DNA from: Strix aluco
Taxonomy: Eukaryota > Chordata > Aves > Strigiformes > Strigidae
Assembly: GCF_031877795.1 (NCBI RefSeq)
Contig: NC_133946.1
Location: 13,942,365-14,006,364 of the forward strand
DNA length: 64,000 nucleotides
Direction of reading: 5' to 3'
Shown here piece by piece: positions 1 through 14,559 of the stretch. The position numbers and the translations under genes were made by a program. How positions within the stretch are numbered: the first letter of the stretch is position 1; each line of letters begins with the position of its first letter. The notes below the pieces were generated by a model that was not told where the DNA came from, did no database searches, and worked only from the letters and a program-made list of their open reading frames with translations.

Positions 1-1817
1 TACATCGCTTTTTTATATCAGATAATGAAAGCAATGTGTAGTGTTTTAAATCCCAAAGGTGCATGCATCCAGGAGACCCGCATTTAGGAAACTACTGCAC
101 TGCAATAAGACTTATAATAATTAAGTACTAAAAAACAAAGTGGCCAGGAATCACAAATTTTCAAACCACTGTCAAGCGCACACTGGTACTAAGCAGTAAT
201 TATGAATTTTAGTGTCTTTGTAATTAGCAGCAGTCACAGAGAAACATTACAAATCAGCAAATTTTACACATAGGCAAGTAAGTAAACAATAATAAAGGGT
301 AATACATGTTCACTTCATTTACTAATTGTATTCTTTGTTCACTATGCTTTTTTCTCTAGCAATTATTGGCATAACAGTCACATTTAATAAACATTCTAGT
401 TCTAGTAAAGAAGACATTTTGAATATAACATTACAAGTAATCAAGTAAACAGCATTGCTGTTTGTTGTAGATCAGTGCTAGTGAATACTGTTTCAGTGAA
501 ATTTATTCTGCGGTATCTATTCCTCTTGAAAAAAATTATTTGAATGCTAAGTAAATAAAAATCTCAGTAACTCAGTTCATGGTCAATGTTACGTTAATAG
601 TTATAATAAGATACATGTGTTTCATGTAACTTGCAATTGATACAACATTTTTTCCAAATGTACTTAAAAGTCCATCAAGGTTGAACTAGAAAGATTTTCA
701 GGTCTCAAAAAACCCTCAAGATTTTTTCCATGCTTCCATAAACTCTTACATAATTTAAACAATCACAACAGGAATCATTACGGAATAGTATAAATGATAT
801 TGCAAGTACACGATAAATAAGAAATCAGTTAATGATGTAATCTCAAATGCAGTTCTTCACTGATCCAGTGTTTGAGTTTGTTATATTAAGCATCAGTCAT
901 TGCTGCCTCGTTATTACTAATTGAGCATAAGTGCAAAGATACCATAATGTAAACTTCTGGGTTTCATTAATCAGCTCTGGTAAAACCAGTTGCTGTGTCC
1001 AGTTCGCTCTCTTTCAAGGTGCTTTCCTCTCAGGTTGTTGTTAATTCAAACACAAAAACTCCAAAGCAACGAAAGAACCCTCTAAATGTGCTGCTTTTGT
1101 TATTGCAGGTCAATTATTATTCTTTCATTGCAAAAAAGATCCAACAGGTGCACATGGCTGATTGTTTCTACATCATTACTTTGTACCCCAGTGTGCTGGA
1201 CACATTTTAGCTATGAATAACCACATAAAATTTAATCAGTTGAAGTTAATACACTTGCATTATCTAGATTCAGCATTTGTAAAATTTCCATAGCATATCC
1301 TCATTTTTGCTTATGTAGTCAATTCAGACATGCTGTTAACAATAGGGGAGAGAGGCTTTTTATGATGGACTAGTCTTCACTGCTTGGGTAATCCCCACAC
1401 AGATTAGCAGTATTTTCTAAAAGATCCTGTTTATTCTTACTCATAAATAATATCACCTGACAAAAATAATAATCTTCAAAACATTTTCACATCCAACTGT
1501 TCTTCCTCCTCTTACTGTAACATTGTGCCTAAAGGTAATAAGCACTAGTTTTGAGCGCAAAAATAGCTGAGTTAAATGATCAAGCCACGTATCTATTACT
1601 CAATCTTGTGAAACTGCTGTCTGCTTTACCTGCATCTGTTTGCCTTTGACAGCTAAATATAATCCCTCAATGTTTGTAAACAATCATGATGTATCATTTA
1701 CAGAGGAGACAAAAGCAGCAAACTCATCAGAGTTACAAAAACATTTCAAGTCTTTAGTTGGTGTGCAGTTTCTGATGTGGTAAATTCATGCTCCGGGTGC
1801 GCAATGGGTACTGCTCT

Positions 1818-1827
1818 CCTTAAATGG
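1818..1827. promoter_or_regulatory. CArG (SRF-type) motif CCTTAAATGG
   Basis: Exact match to CC(A/T)6GG in a locally CpG-containing stretch. A match of this length occurs by chance now and then, so function is not implied without conservation. Confidence 0.25.
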
Positions 1828-2273
1828 TGAACGCTGAAAGGGAGCGGGAGCTTCCGCTAAGACGATAAAAGCTGGCTGATAAATTACTGCAACTGTACGC
1901 AGTATTGATCATGAGTGCTAAACAGTCCTATTGCATTATATGAGGAAGAAAAGTAACTTTTAGCTAAGTGGACTTAAATAGGAAAGATTACAGAGACCAG
2001 TTGTTTGAAACTGGAACACTTTCACTGCCCATCATGACTTCCTGGACAACGTAGAAGGCTCAGGTTATGCATGATGAACAACACGGTCTTAACAATTAAT
2101 AAAAATAAAATTAACCAAAGAAATGCTGGTGCCGTGCTTAGGTTTTAGAGGACAGACATAAACCACATAAATTTATCATTTTAAAACCAGCTGATTTCTG
2201 TCTCCTACCACAATTTATTCCTGTCTGCTTTTTCACTCAGATTAATTCCTTCTGTGGTTAGAATGACAAAATG

Positions 2274-2322
2274 CTTCCACATTAATGAGCTAATTAGCTT
2301 AATTGCATAATTTTGTTATTTT
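2274..2322. promoter_or_regulatory. Homeodomain-type site cluster with 12-bp palindrome
   Basis: The perfect palindrome AGCTAATTAGCT (2288-2299) is flanked by ATTAATGA on the left and TTAATTGCATAATT on the right, giving several overlapping TAAT cores and a POU-like TGCATAAT. The clustering is typical of conserved homeodomain-bound elements, but AT-rich sequence also produces it by chance. Confidence 0.3.
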
Positions 2323-4081
2323 TTAAACTCATGTTGAATCTCAGAAGAAATAGTTACTAAGTCACAATTACAGGATTCTGTTACATTTCTCCTTTTTGTG
2401 GGGGGGAAGTTATATTTACATGTTTTGTTCTAGAGATTTGCTTATACAGACTCTTACTAGACCATCATTACTTTGAATACTAAAACCAAATTAATCTCCA
2501 ACCATTTTGGAAGTCAAGATAATGATATATAATAGGTTACAATAATCTTTGAATGCTTAATATTCCAGATAATATTTTTTTTATTCAAGAGGTAAGATAT
2601 TGTCCATATTTCCACATATTTTCTGTCAAAGTACTATTGTTCAGACATCTGCAGCCTGACAATTCAAGTCAAAGGTTTCAGTTTTATTTAATTATGAACA
2701 AAACACATAGTGAATATGTTAATACTATCTTCTTCTAGGTCCAAGTTTTTACAATACTTACCATAAGAAAGCATTGTGATGAACTTCCGAATGTATTAAG
2801 GCCTATAAGGGTTTCATACACGTAACTGAACGAGGTAAAACAGCCAAACAAATTAGTTGAGATTATATTCAAGCATGTGCTGAAACACAGGCCAGACCCT
2901 GAAGAGGTGAAACTCAGCACAATTTCTTTACTGGGTTGTTTAACGCCTGCTGACAATATAATGTAATTTTAGTAATTTAACAGAATTTAAATGAATGTTA
3001 ATTAACAAGGACCTGTCTTAATGATTTAGGGTCAATAAAATGGGTATCTGGAAATGAGAGAAGCTGACTGAATGATTCAGCTCACTTTTTTTCCCCTCTC
3101 CCTCCCAGTAAATGACCTGACTTGGACTGATTTTGATCTTTTTCAAATATATTTATGCATCTGATGCTCATGTGTTAAGTCAGACTTCTTTCAAAAACCA
3201 AACCAGCTCCCTAGTTAGATTTAATCTTTAGCGTTATTAATAAGCAGAGTCCATAAAATGCCTCTATTTCAATTCAAGGGAGAAATTCAATTAGCAAGTT
3301 AAGAACTGAATCGCCATCAAAATATTAGTATGTATTCTTAAGTTTAATGCTGTTTCACTGAAGGTGTAGATTTTACAATAAAACATGATTCAGCATAAAG
3401 TAAACTTTTTATACAGAGATGCTACGTATGAAGAAAGTAATCTATTTTCTGTTTTATTATTAACCTTCAGTTTTGCTTATACCATAGGATGACAAATTGT
3501 ACTCAAATAATCAACTTTGAAAAAGTAAAATCTGGCAAAAATTTCACATTTGACAAATTCCTGCATTTTTATTGTAAAAAAATTAAACTATCCCGCTATG
3601 CTCCAATTAAGCTCATGTAAAAAAAAATCAGTACCATATCTAATTACACAGTTCTCTAACATCTTAAAGCTGGAATTTTGACAGCTATTTTTGAACTTGA
3701 TAATTTTTTTATTTAAAAATAAAGACATTATCTTTATTTTTATTAGGAAAGAAGCATCCAAATTCATGGTAGCTTGGGGAAAAAAAATCAACCAAAGACA
3801 TCCTCATTTATTTAAACAGGTAATTTCCGAATGACTTCTCAAATATTTCTTACTAAATTTATACATTATATATTGCATAAAAATGTTTTTAGAAGTTATG
3901 CAATTCCATTAAAACTTTCCATAAAGCTAATATGAATTTAGACTATTAATATTATTTGAAGAAATATGCAATTATACGTGGCCTGACTATTGATATCAGA
4001 TCAGCATCAATAGATTCTGCTTGTAAGACATTAAAAATCATTGTCTATCGACAATTTCACCTTTAAAGCCAGAGCTAGGGT

Positions 4082-4333
4082 ATGATCAGAATACTTTTTA
4101 GCTGTGGAGGTGCATATCATTACATGCTTATCAGGAGATGCACATCCTGGTCCATTTCAGAAGAGTCCGTTTGTTCCGATGAGGAGGCTGATTGCTTAGA
4201 TTCAAAAAACATAGTAGTAGAAGCATCTGGACACAGTACCAGAAGCCAGCATGCTGCTACTTCTCTTCAAAAATACAGGCACCAGAAAAAACTTGAGCAA
4301 CTAAAAGATTTATGTCCTCCTGTTTTTTTCTAA
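4082..4333 (+). other. Coding-like short open frame, function unknown
   Basis: An 83-codon frame from ATG 4082 to TAA 4331-4333. From about codon 25 it reads like real protein, with an acidic segment (SEESVCSDEEADCLDS) followed by a basic, possibly helical segment (LQKYRHQKKLEQLKDLCPP). Just before this part, at 4149-4160, is a splice-acceptor-like TCCATTTCAG, so the frame could be the terminal exon of something rather than a complete ORF. I do not recognise the protein. The first 24 codons do not look coding. It may be chance, an old retrocopy, or an unannotated exon. Confidence 0.2.
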
Positions 4334-7232
4334 ATAGGGTTTAATTAGGTTGACACAGTATTTCTGCTACGCACTGATTGTTCCTCAAAGCTTGTCACTG
4401 CCGAGCTACAGCCTGGATCATCACACCGGTATTTTCCTTCGCCAGAAATGGGAAATCTCATCTAACAATGGCATATCATAGCAGCTCCATCTTTCTAGTG
4501 CTATCACCCACATTTTTTAAACTGACAAGTGCTACATGCACTAGAGACATCATATCATACAAGGAACAACATATTTCCACTACCTCTTTCCAGTTTTCTT
4601 TGCCACGTATCTGTTTTTGACAAATTAAACTAAAAGATGTAAATGTGGTAACTTGGTCTTTGCTGCCACATGATGCAGATCAAAACATTGTGACTTAGCT
4701 TTGAATCTGACTGCTTTGCTTAATGCGGAATGCAACTGGATCTCTCCCACCCTTAGACACGACAACTACATTAACACCTTATTGCAAGTATACGGACATC
4801 ATGCATCCTGAATACACTTGCACAAGAAGCTTCTTTCACCTGTATTTTTTTTAATTCCCTTAATAACTACATCTCGGTATCTTTCAGTCGCTTGTTTCAT
4901 TATGTCTGGTTGCCTGTGTGCCACTGTGGATCTCCCTAGGCCTTCAGCACTGAAAACATATGAACATCTTAGCTGCTTTTACAAGATAGCACATTACACA
5001 CAGATAAATGTGAGATCACCCAAGTAGCTCTAGTTGCTGGCTGCAGCACATTTTTACAGTTTACCAAACAGAGCAGCCACAGTGTTTGCCACAATACGAA
5101 CTTAGAAAGATAATAGATAATGCTGGTGTTTCTCCAAACATTCATTCAAGTTTGGTTCAGACTTTTGATTTCCATAAGCGAACTACACTTGTATGGGCTT
5201 TCTGGAAGTGTAATATTTCTTGTGTTTGTTGGGGTTTTTTTGCTAACTGGCTGTAATAATGCCATTTCTTTATTCAAGCACCAGATGTAAAATTGGTATC
5301 AAAGTTGAGGTACACACAGTTACTACCTGCATCATCTCAACTGTCTTTATATTAATCTACAAATTAATTTTTCAAACTGTAATATTCAAAGAAAAAATAA
5401 TGAAAAACATGGTATTCAGGCATCAGCTTTCTCATGGATACGAATGAAAGAAAAGCAGCAAATGCAGTAACATTAACTCAGAGCTCCAACACAAGATGCA
5501 TCCTCTGTTCCCACCTTTTTTTGTTTCCATACGCTCTACACTAGTGTAGTAGTTCGGTAGTAGAATATTGTTCCCTGAATAAGGCATCAATTTACCCATT
5601 CTTCAATCACACACAAGAATTTCTATGCAAATGATCCAAGATTATGATTAGAAAGCCAAGATATTTAAACCATGTAGCTGGTTTAAATTTCTTTTGTTTC
5701 CAATTTCAAAGGTTACTTTGTTTAAAGAACTTGATTACATCTAAGTCCATTATTAAAAATGAATCTCAAATAGAACAGCTAAAACAGAACAGATGCATTT
5801 TGGCCAAGATAAAGTTCAGTCCTCGAAAAAGCTGTCAACCATATCCAAGACAATTCTGTCACTGAAATACACAAAAGGGAGAATCCAGAAAGCTGATGTG
5901 TCTCATAATTTCCTGAAATATTACCCTGTGAAAGTTTCCAAGTTAGGCACCATATTGTTAATCTCTTTCCCTGTGTAAAAAGGGCAAGGATTACAGTCAG
6001 GGCACAATTACATACAATAATAACTAGATCTAATTATTATTACTTTGATGAACACGGTATGGAAGGCTTGAAGAGAAACTTTAAAGAGGACTTCCTAGAA
6101 TTTGATTAAACTTTCTGGGCTGATTCAAGAGGAAGCTCAAAATGGTGTCCCGAAGTGAACAGCTCGGCAACTGTGTCCAAAGGTATTAAACAGATGCAAA
6201 AGTTGTCCATATGGTGAGAAGCTGATCGGAATCACAGGACTAAATTAAGAAGGAATAATCAAATGTTTGTATTTGATTTGTTTCTGAAGAACAAGAGACA
6301 ACAAAGGCACTTTGAGGTGAAAACCACAGCAATTTTGAACAGAGCTGATCCCTGTGCATACCAAGATTACAGGGCACACAACAGCCAGGACATGGACAAA
6401 AAAAATAATAAAATTGGGCAGTGCAAACAGAAGGGAATGATTGAAACTTAGAAATATTCAAGCGGATGTGGTAAGATTTAGACATGTTCTGGATGTGTGG
6501 GTCAAAGGAGAGAAACAGGCCAAAGAAGATGCCAAGATTACAGCCCTGAGTGAAGACAGTTATGGTTATATTCTCTGTTCTTCCTAGTTATTCTGTTTCA
6601 GAACAGAGAACAGACAATGAAAACAATAACCAAGTATTTTGAAATATTATATCCCAATTTTCATTTAGAAACTTACCAAATAGCAATTGAAGACATTTGT
6701 TTGTACATTGAGGCCAAGGTATCAATAGCCACTGTTACACAGGTGCAGGTATTCTATCATACAGAGCCTTAAGAATCAACCAAAATCACTAAGCTACCTA
6801 TCTTCTTTTGTTAGTGAAACTGGAAGATGACAAAAGAATTACATTACCCTGAAATAAATTTCTTCATTCCAATTTAAGTGAAACACTTCATATTTTTCTG
6901 TATTTGTTTAAGGTATAGTAAATGAAAAGGTATTTCTTTATTCTAAAAATTATTCTGTCACAAGGAGAAATGTAGTTAACGCTCTTCTAACTTATGATTG
7001 ATGCTAAACTACTTGAACTAAGTTTTCTTTATACTGAAATTGTTCACGACAAGATTGCAAACTCCTCAGGACAGGGGCCTGGAATACAGTTAGGAAGAAT
7101 ATTGTTAGGCAACAGAGATGCTACTAGGGAACAACTATATTCCCATTACATTTAGGAATCAACTGTGTACACATTTCTTCAGGGTGTTTTTGCACAGACA
7201 TACCACTGAAATAAAAGCTAAATAATCATGAT

Positions 7233-8250
7233 AAATGATCTCAAAACAAATAAATAGTAAGGTGGTGAAGTATGCTGATGATACTAAGTTACTGAGGGTA
7301 GTAAAAATAGAGCTCACTGAGAGAATCTGCATACAGCCTCACAATCCTGAATGCATTGGCAGGTGAAGTTTAATGTAGATAACCATAATGTAAACACATG
7401 AAAAAATGCTGTCCTTACGTATAAAACTATCTAGTGGATGTAGATATTAACAGTCAGAAAATAGATCCTGGGATCTATATAGTTAACGCTGTGAAAACAA
7501 TGTTCAATGTTTGTTCAGTGTTCAACAGAACAACATTCAAAGATGCTCAGTTCATCTGTTTTCTCACTTCCCTAACAAAGCAAAACAAATAAATGGCAGG
7601 AATTACAAGGAAAGAACTGGATAATGACATGAAAACATTATTTTGAATGCTCTTGTGTCTTGAATACTGTGTGTAACTCCTGGGCTCCTCTCTCCAAAAG
7701 CATACAGTAGTGCTCAAAAAATACAAAAAAAGAGGAGAGATTAATAGCAACATGAAAAAAAAAAAAATCAAATAGACTAACACTCTTGAGCTTGAAAAAT
7801 ACAACACTGAGGAAAGATATAAAATTATGAGTTGAAGACAGAAGGTGACTAGAGATCAACTGTTCATTGTTTCTACCAAAAATGAGAATATCAACTAAGA
7901 CAAATAGGAAACTTCAAAAAAACAAAACCACATTTCACACAATGCATAGCCAAGTTGCACTGAGCAAGGACCTCTTCCTGTAGTACACTGAGGATACCAA
8001 ACGCCTACGTGGACTTAAAAAAAAAAAAGATTGGGCAAATTCGTGGAATAAAAATACACTGAAAATTTTTAAAAATAAAACACCACTTCTGATTCATAAA
8101 GTACTAAAGCCACAGATGGTTGCATTCAGGGTATTAAGGGATCACACGATGTCCTATCTCTGTACTCTTCTTCATTAGGCACTTTCTAGTGTCCACTGCT
8201 ACAGACACATATCTGAAATATGATGTTTTAATGAAGACCACACTATCTAA
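7233..8250 (+). mobile_element. Ancient CR1-type LINE, 3' part of ORF2 through the 3' end, decayed
   Basis: Follows the old CR1 consensus shared with turtles and crocodilians in order. It runs from the reverse-transcriptase region (AAGTATGCTGATGATACTAAG at 7268-7288, encoding a YADDTK-like motif; then WQVKFNVD-like at about 7358-7380), through TTGAATACTGTGTGTAACTCC (7661-7681) and GATATAAAATTATGAGTTGA (7817-7836), to the 3' tail (TGTCCTATCTCTGTACTCTTC at 8150-8170, then GGCACTTTCTAG). Many stops and indels make it non-functional. It was recognised from memory of the family, not by alignment, so the edges are approximate. Confidence 0.75.
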
Positions 8251-9404
8251 TTATTTCTCGAATGCATTTATTCAAGGGAATCAAAAAATAAAGGATAGTA
8301 GCAAGATAAATCTCACAGCCTTGAAAACATTTACATACATGCTTGATTGTGGTTCAGCTGATATCATTAACATATGAATAGCAGTAAATGTAAGAATATA
8401 ATCCCCAAAGGAACTTAACATTTTCTCTTTTCAAAACTTTTTAACACGGATTGTGTACCATCCTCTTGGTACTAAGTGTACCAAGTCAGGACTGAGTCTT
8501 TCTTTCTTGGGAAAGGGTGTAGAAATATTTCTAACAGAGGAAGGTGTACAATGGTATTAAAATTCCATCAATTTGATCTGCCTTTACTTATTTCCATCTT
8601 CTTATGTACTTAAGCTACTTTGTCACTGCAAATTGTATTTTCTGTCAGTTATCATGCTGGACCATTTCTGCATATTATCAGTTTTTAGGCCATTATCCTG
8701 CAGCAGCACTTCCTGCTACCCCACAGCCTCCCCAAAGCAACTGCTACTCGAGGGCTATTCAAATGTGGCAAATCACAAGCAATGGCAACAAATCATTTCA
8801 AGAATTCCTTGTTTCAATAAGCAACGAAAAAGTGCAATCACCGATTTACCTGATCTGATTTCTAAAGCAATTTTAAGTAAAGCACTACAATATTATGTGG
8901 AAACATGGCTCAAAGGACATTTATTTTAAGTAACGAGGTAACAATGGAGAGTTATAATCATAATTTCAAACGTGCTAAGCAGTCACTCTTCCCGAAACAA
9001 ACAAAGAGGATGAATGAGTAAAGGCATTACTCAAAATCCCATTAGCTGCCTATTTTCACTTACAGCAGTCTAAACACTTTTAATAGTCTGGTCCAAAATG
9101 ATTATTTTGATCCATTCCAAAGGGATTAGCTGTACAAATAATCAAACCTGGTCGAGCAATGCAGTCTAATCTGTAATTTAGTTAACAAAGACTGAAGAAA
9201 AGTGTAGAAAATTGCTCTAATCCATACTTACTTTTCAGGTGTTAAAAAAAAGGGAAAAGAGAGGGTCGGTCCTTAAAGGGAAAATACTTCGGTACTCTTT
9301 GTGTGCTTTAAAGCCCGTACCAGCAACTTTTCCGTGGTATCTCAGAACAAAAAGACGAGATAGAAAAGAAAGTTAAACCAGCTCAGCGTTTCAGTCCCTC
9401 AATC
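8251..9404. other. Intergenic, immediately upstream of the CpG island
   Basis: AT-rich sequence with no recognised gene or repeat. A 118-codon open frame at 8573-8929 has no recognisable domain and is treated as chance. Near the right end, on the minus strand, is a good splice-donor match (CTGAAAA|GTAAGTATGG, intron starting at 9231 and running leftward), which could belong to a divergent transcript from the island. Confidence 0.55.
9224..9235 (-). promoter_or_regulatory. Candidate splice donor of a divergent (antisense) transcript
   Basis: On the minus strand the sequence reads AAAA|GTAAGTATGG, a near-consensus donor, 170-200 bp outside the CpG island edge. The upstream minus-strand sequence has no ATG in the last ~170 bases, so a non-coding first exon or a 5' UTR exon would be expected. 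Only the donor is seen; transcription is inferred from the bidirectional nature of many CpG islands. Confidence 0.25.
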
Positions 9405-9526
9405 GCCTGACCAGAGCTCCCCTCCCGCCGCTGCGCGGCCGCCGGGGCTGGCGGGGGCCCGGCGCGGCCCGGCCCGCTCCCCCCACGCTCCCCCGTCGGG
9501 GCGGCCGACTGTCGCGAGGGATACAT

Positions 9527-9550
9527 GTATATATATATATATATATATAA
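9527..9550. repeat. (AT)n microsatellite at the upstream edge of the CpG island
   Basis: About eleven AT/TA dinucleotides between GC-rich blocks. It resembles an extended TATA sequence, but the regular repeat makes a microsatellite the simpler reading. Confidence 0.85.
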
Positions 9551-10069
9551 GTTTTTAAAAGATCTGCTTCATACACACGGAGAGCGAGGTTCCCTAGGGC
9601 CCGGGCGCCGCGGGGTTCCTCCGCCGGCCGCGGCGGGGGCCGCTCCGGGGCCGCCCGGGACGCGGGGCCGGGCCCCCCCGACACCTCTGGGCAGCGGCCG
9701 GGGGGCGCGGGGCGTCGGGAAAGAGCCGGCGGCTCGCGCCGGGCGTGGAGCGCGAGCGCGCCTTCCCCCCCCCCCCCCGCCACCGCGCGGCCGTTAGCGC
9801 GTGGCAGTTAGCGCGCAACCGCTCCCGGGGCGCGTGCCGCCGCAGGGGCTTCCGCGCGCGCGCGCCGTGTGCAGCGGCGCGAGGGAAGGCGGGCGGGCGC
9901 GCGGGGGCCGCTCCTCGCCGCGCTCCCGCCCCCGCCGGGGCTCCGCCGGCCGCCGCCGCCGGTGAGCGCTGGGAGGCGACAGCGAGTCCCCGCCGCCGGA
10001 TCCGCTCGGGGAAAGCGGACGAGCGGGCGAGACTTTTACCTTTTCTCTCCTTTCCCGTCCTCTCCCACC

Positions 10070-10132
10070 ATGCTGCGGACGCCGCTGCCCGCCGAAGAGA
10101 CGCGGCGGCTCAGCCCGGCGCCTTTCTCCTGA
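10070..10132 (+). promoter_or_regulatory. Upstream ORF 1 in the PDE3B leader (20 codons)
   Basis: ATG at 10070 sits in a good initiation context (CCCACCATGC, A at -3). It opens a 20-residue frame, MLRTPLPAEETRRLSPAPFS, ending at TGA 10130-10132, 98 nt before the PDE3B ATG and in a different frame. If transcription starts upstream of it, scanning ribosomes would meet this ORF first, so it could restrain PDE3B translation. Whether it is in the mature leader depends on the unknown start site. Confidence 0.5.
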
Positions 10133-10136
10133 GGCG

Positions 10137-13595
<3,459 letters not shown>

Positions 13596-13730
13596 CAAAT
13601 CATAGAACACCAGGTTGGAAGGGACCTCAAGGATCATCTGGTCCAATCTTTCTTGGCAAAAGCACAGTCTAGACAAGATGTCCCAGCACCCCTGTCCAGC
13701 TGAATCTTCAAAGTGGTGATGGTGAATGTG
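13596..13730 (-). mobile_element. CR1 LINE, short 3' fragment
   Basis: Begins with the reversed CR1 terminus (AAATCATAGAACACCAGG) followed by TTGGAAGGGACCTCAAGG and ATCATCTGGTCCAA, then CCCAGCACCCCTGTCCAGCT and GAATCTTCAAA, all in the order of the CR1 3' region read on the minus strand. It is severely 5'-truncated, as is usual for this family. Confidence 0.9.
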
Positions 13731-14559
13731 TATGAGAGCAAATAACTATGTGTAGGAACTCATACATCAGAACTTCTCAGAATTCAGGAAGATTATGTGA
13801 TTTCTAGAATTCATTTTTTTTTTCTTGAGTAAAGAATAGGCCGTCCTAATTAAATATACAGTATATGTGTCCAAAACAGTCTGCAAACAGAGCTGATACT
13901 TTTCCTAGTTACCTGACTAGGTTCAAACACGTAGGAAGGCAGGGATATTTCATGGATAAGGACAGCTTTCATGTTGCACTCTGTTAATTATGGGAAGAAT
14001 TGTCTTGTGGTTAGGTTGTTGGATTGACCACCACCTCTCCCCCCTTTCTGTTGCAAGCTATCTCGTACCTTTGATGCATTACCTTAGGAAGATCAGGACT
14101 TGATTTCAAGAGTCTAAAATATTTATGTAACTTGACATTAACGCAGTTCCCTATTTGCTTAGACAATTTATATGTGTCTCTTACCTATTTGTGAAACAAA
14201 TTATACTTTGTCCTTAAGTACTCGGGTATAAACTTTCTAGTGCAGAAGCTATCTGTTAATATGTATTTTACAGTGTCTTAAAATTGTGAAATTCAGATAC
14301 TGTTTGCAGCCTAGAAACATGTGAGCCTTTGCCTGTTGACTGTTGCCAATAACATAAAAAGTAACTCTTCTTGCTATGTATTTGACAAACTAGCTCTTTG
14401 AAATTTTAAGTTTTCACTAATGATTACGATGACTGTTACCACAAGTGTACCTGCATGTCAAGATTTGTTTCTGCTGTTAACAGAATCTTTTTATCTCTTG
14501 GGTTTTTATTGTTTGTTTTATGCGGAAAATCAAGGTAGAGATGTAGGTGTGTTGAACTG

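Larger units (their letters stand above)
1..7232. other. Intergenic sequence upstream of PDE3B, no gene recognised
   Basis: AT-rich non-coding sequence. Open frames are short, except the frame ending at 4333 (listed separately), and none matches a protein I know. In mammals PSMA1 lies upstream of PDE3B in the opposite direction, but I recognise no PSMA1 exon. Points of note are a CArG-like box near 1818, a homeodomain-type AT-rich palindrome near 2288, and CpG-containing sequence around 1790-1900 that stands out from its surroundings. Confidence 0.7.

Noticed and set aside
8573..8929. 118-codon + strand frame upstream of the CpG island
   Set aside because: No domain, no conserved motif, no promoter or splice context; its length is within chance for 64 kb.
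9527..9550. TATATATATA as a PDE3B TATA box
   Set aside because: It is a regular dinucleotide repeat at the edge of a CpG island, about 700 bp from the start codon and without a clear downstream initiator; a CpG-type dispersed promoter is more likely.
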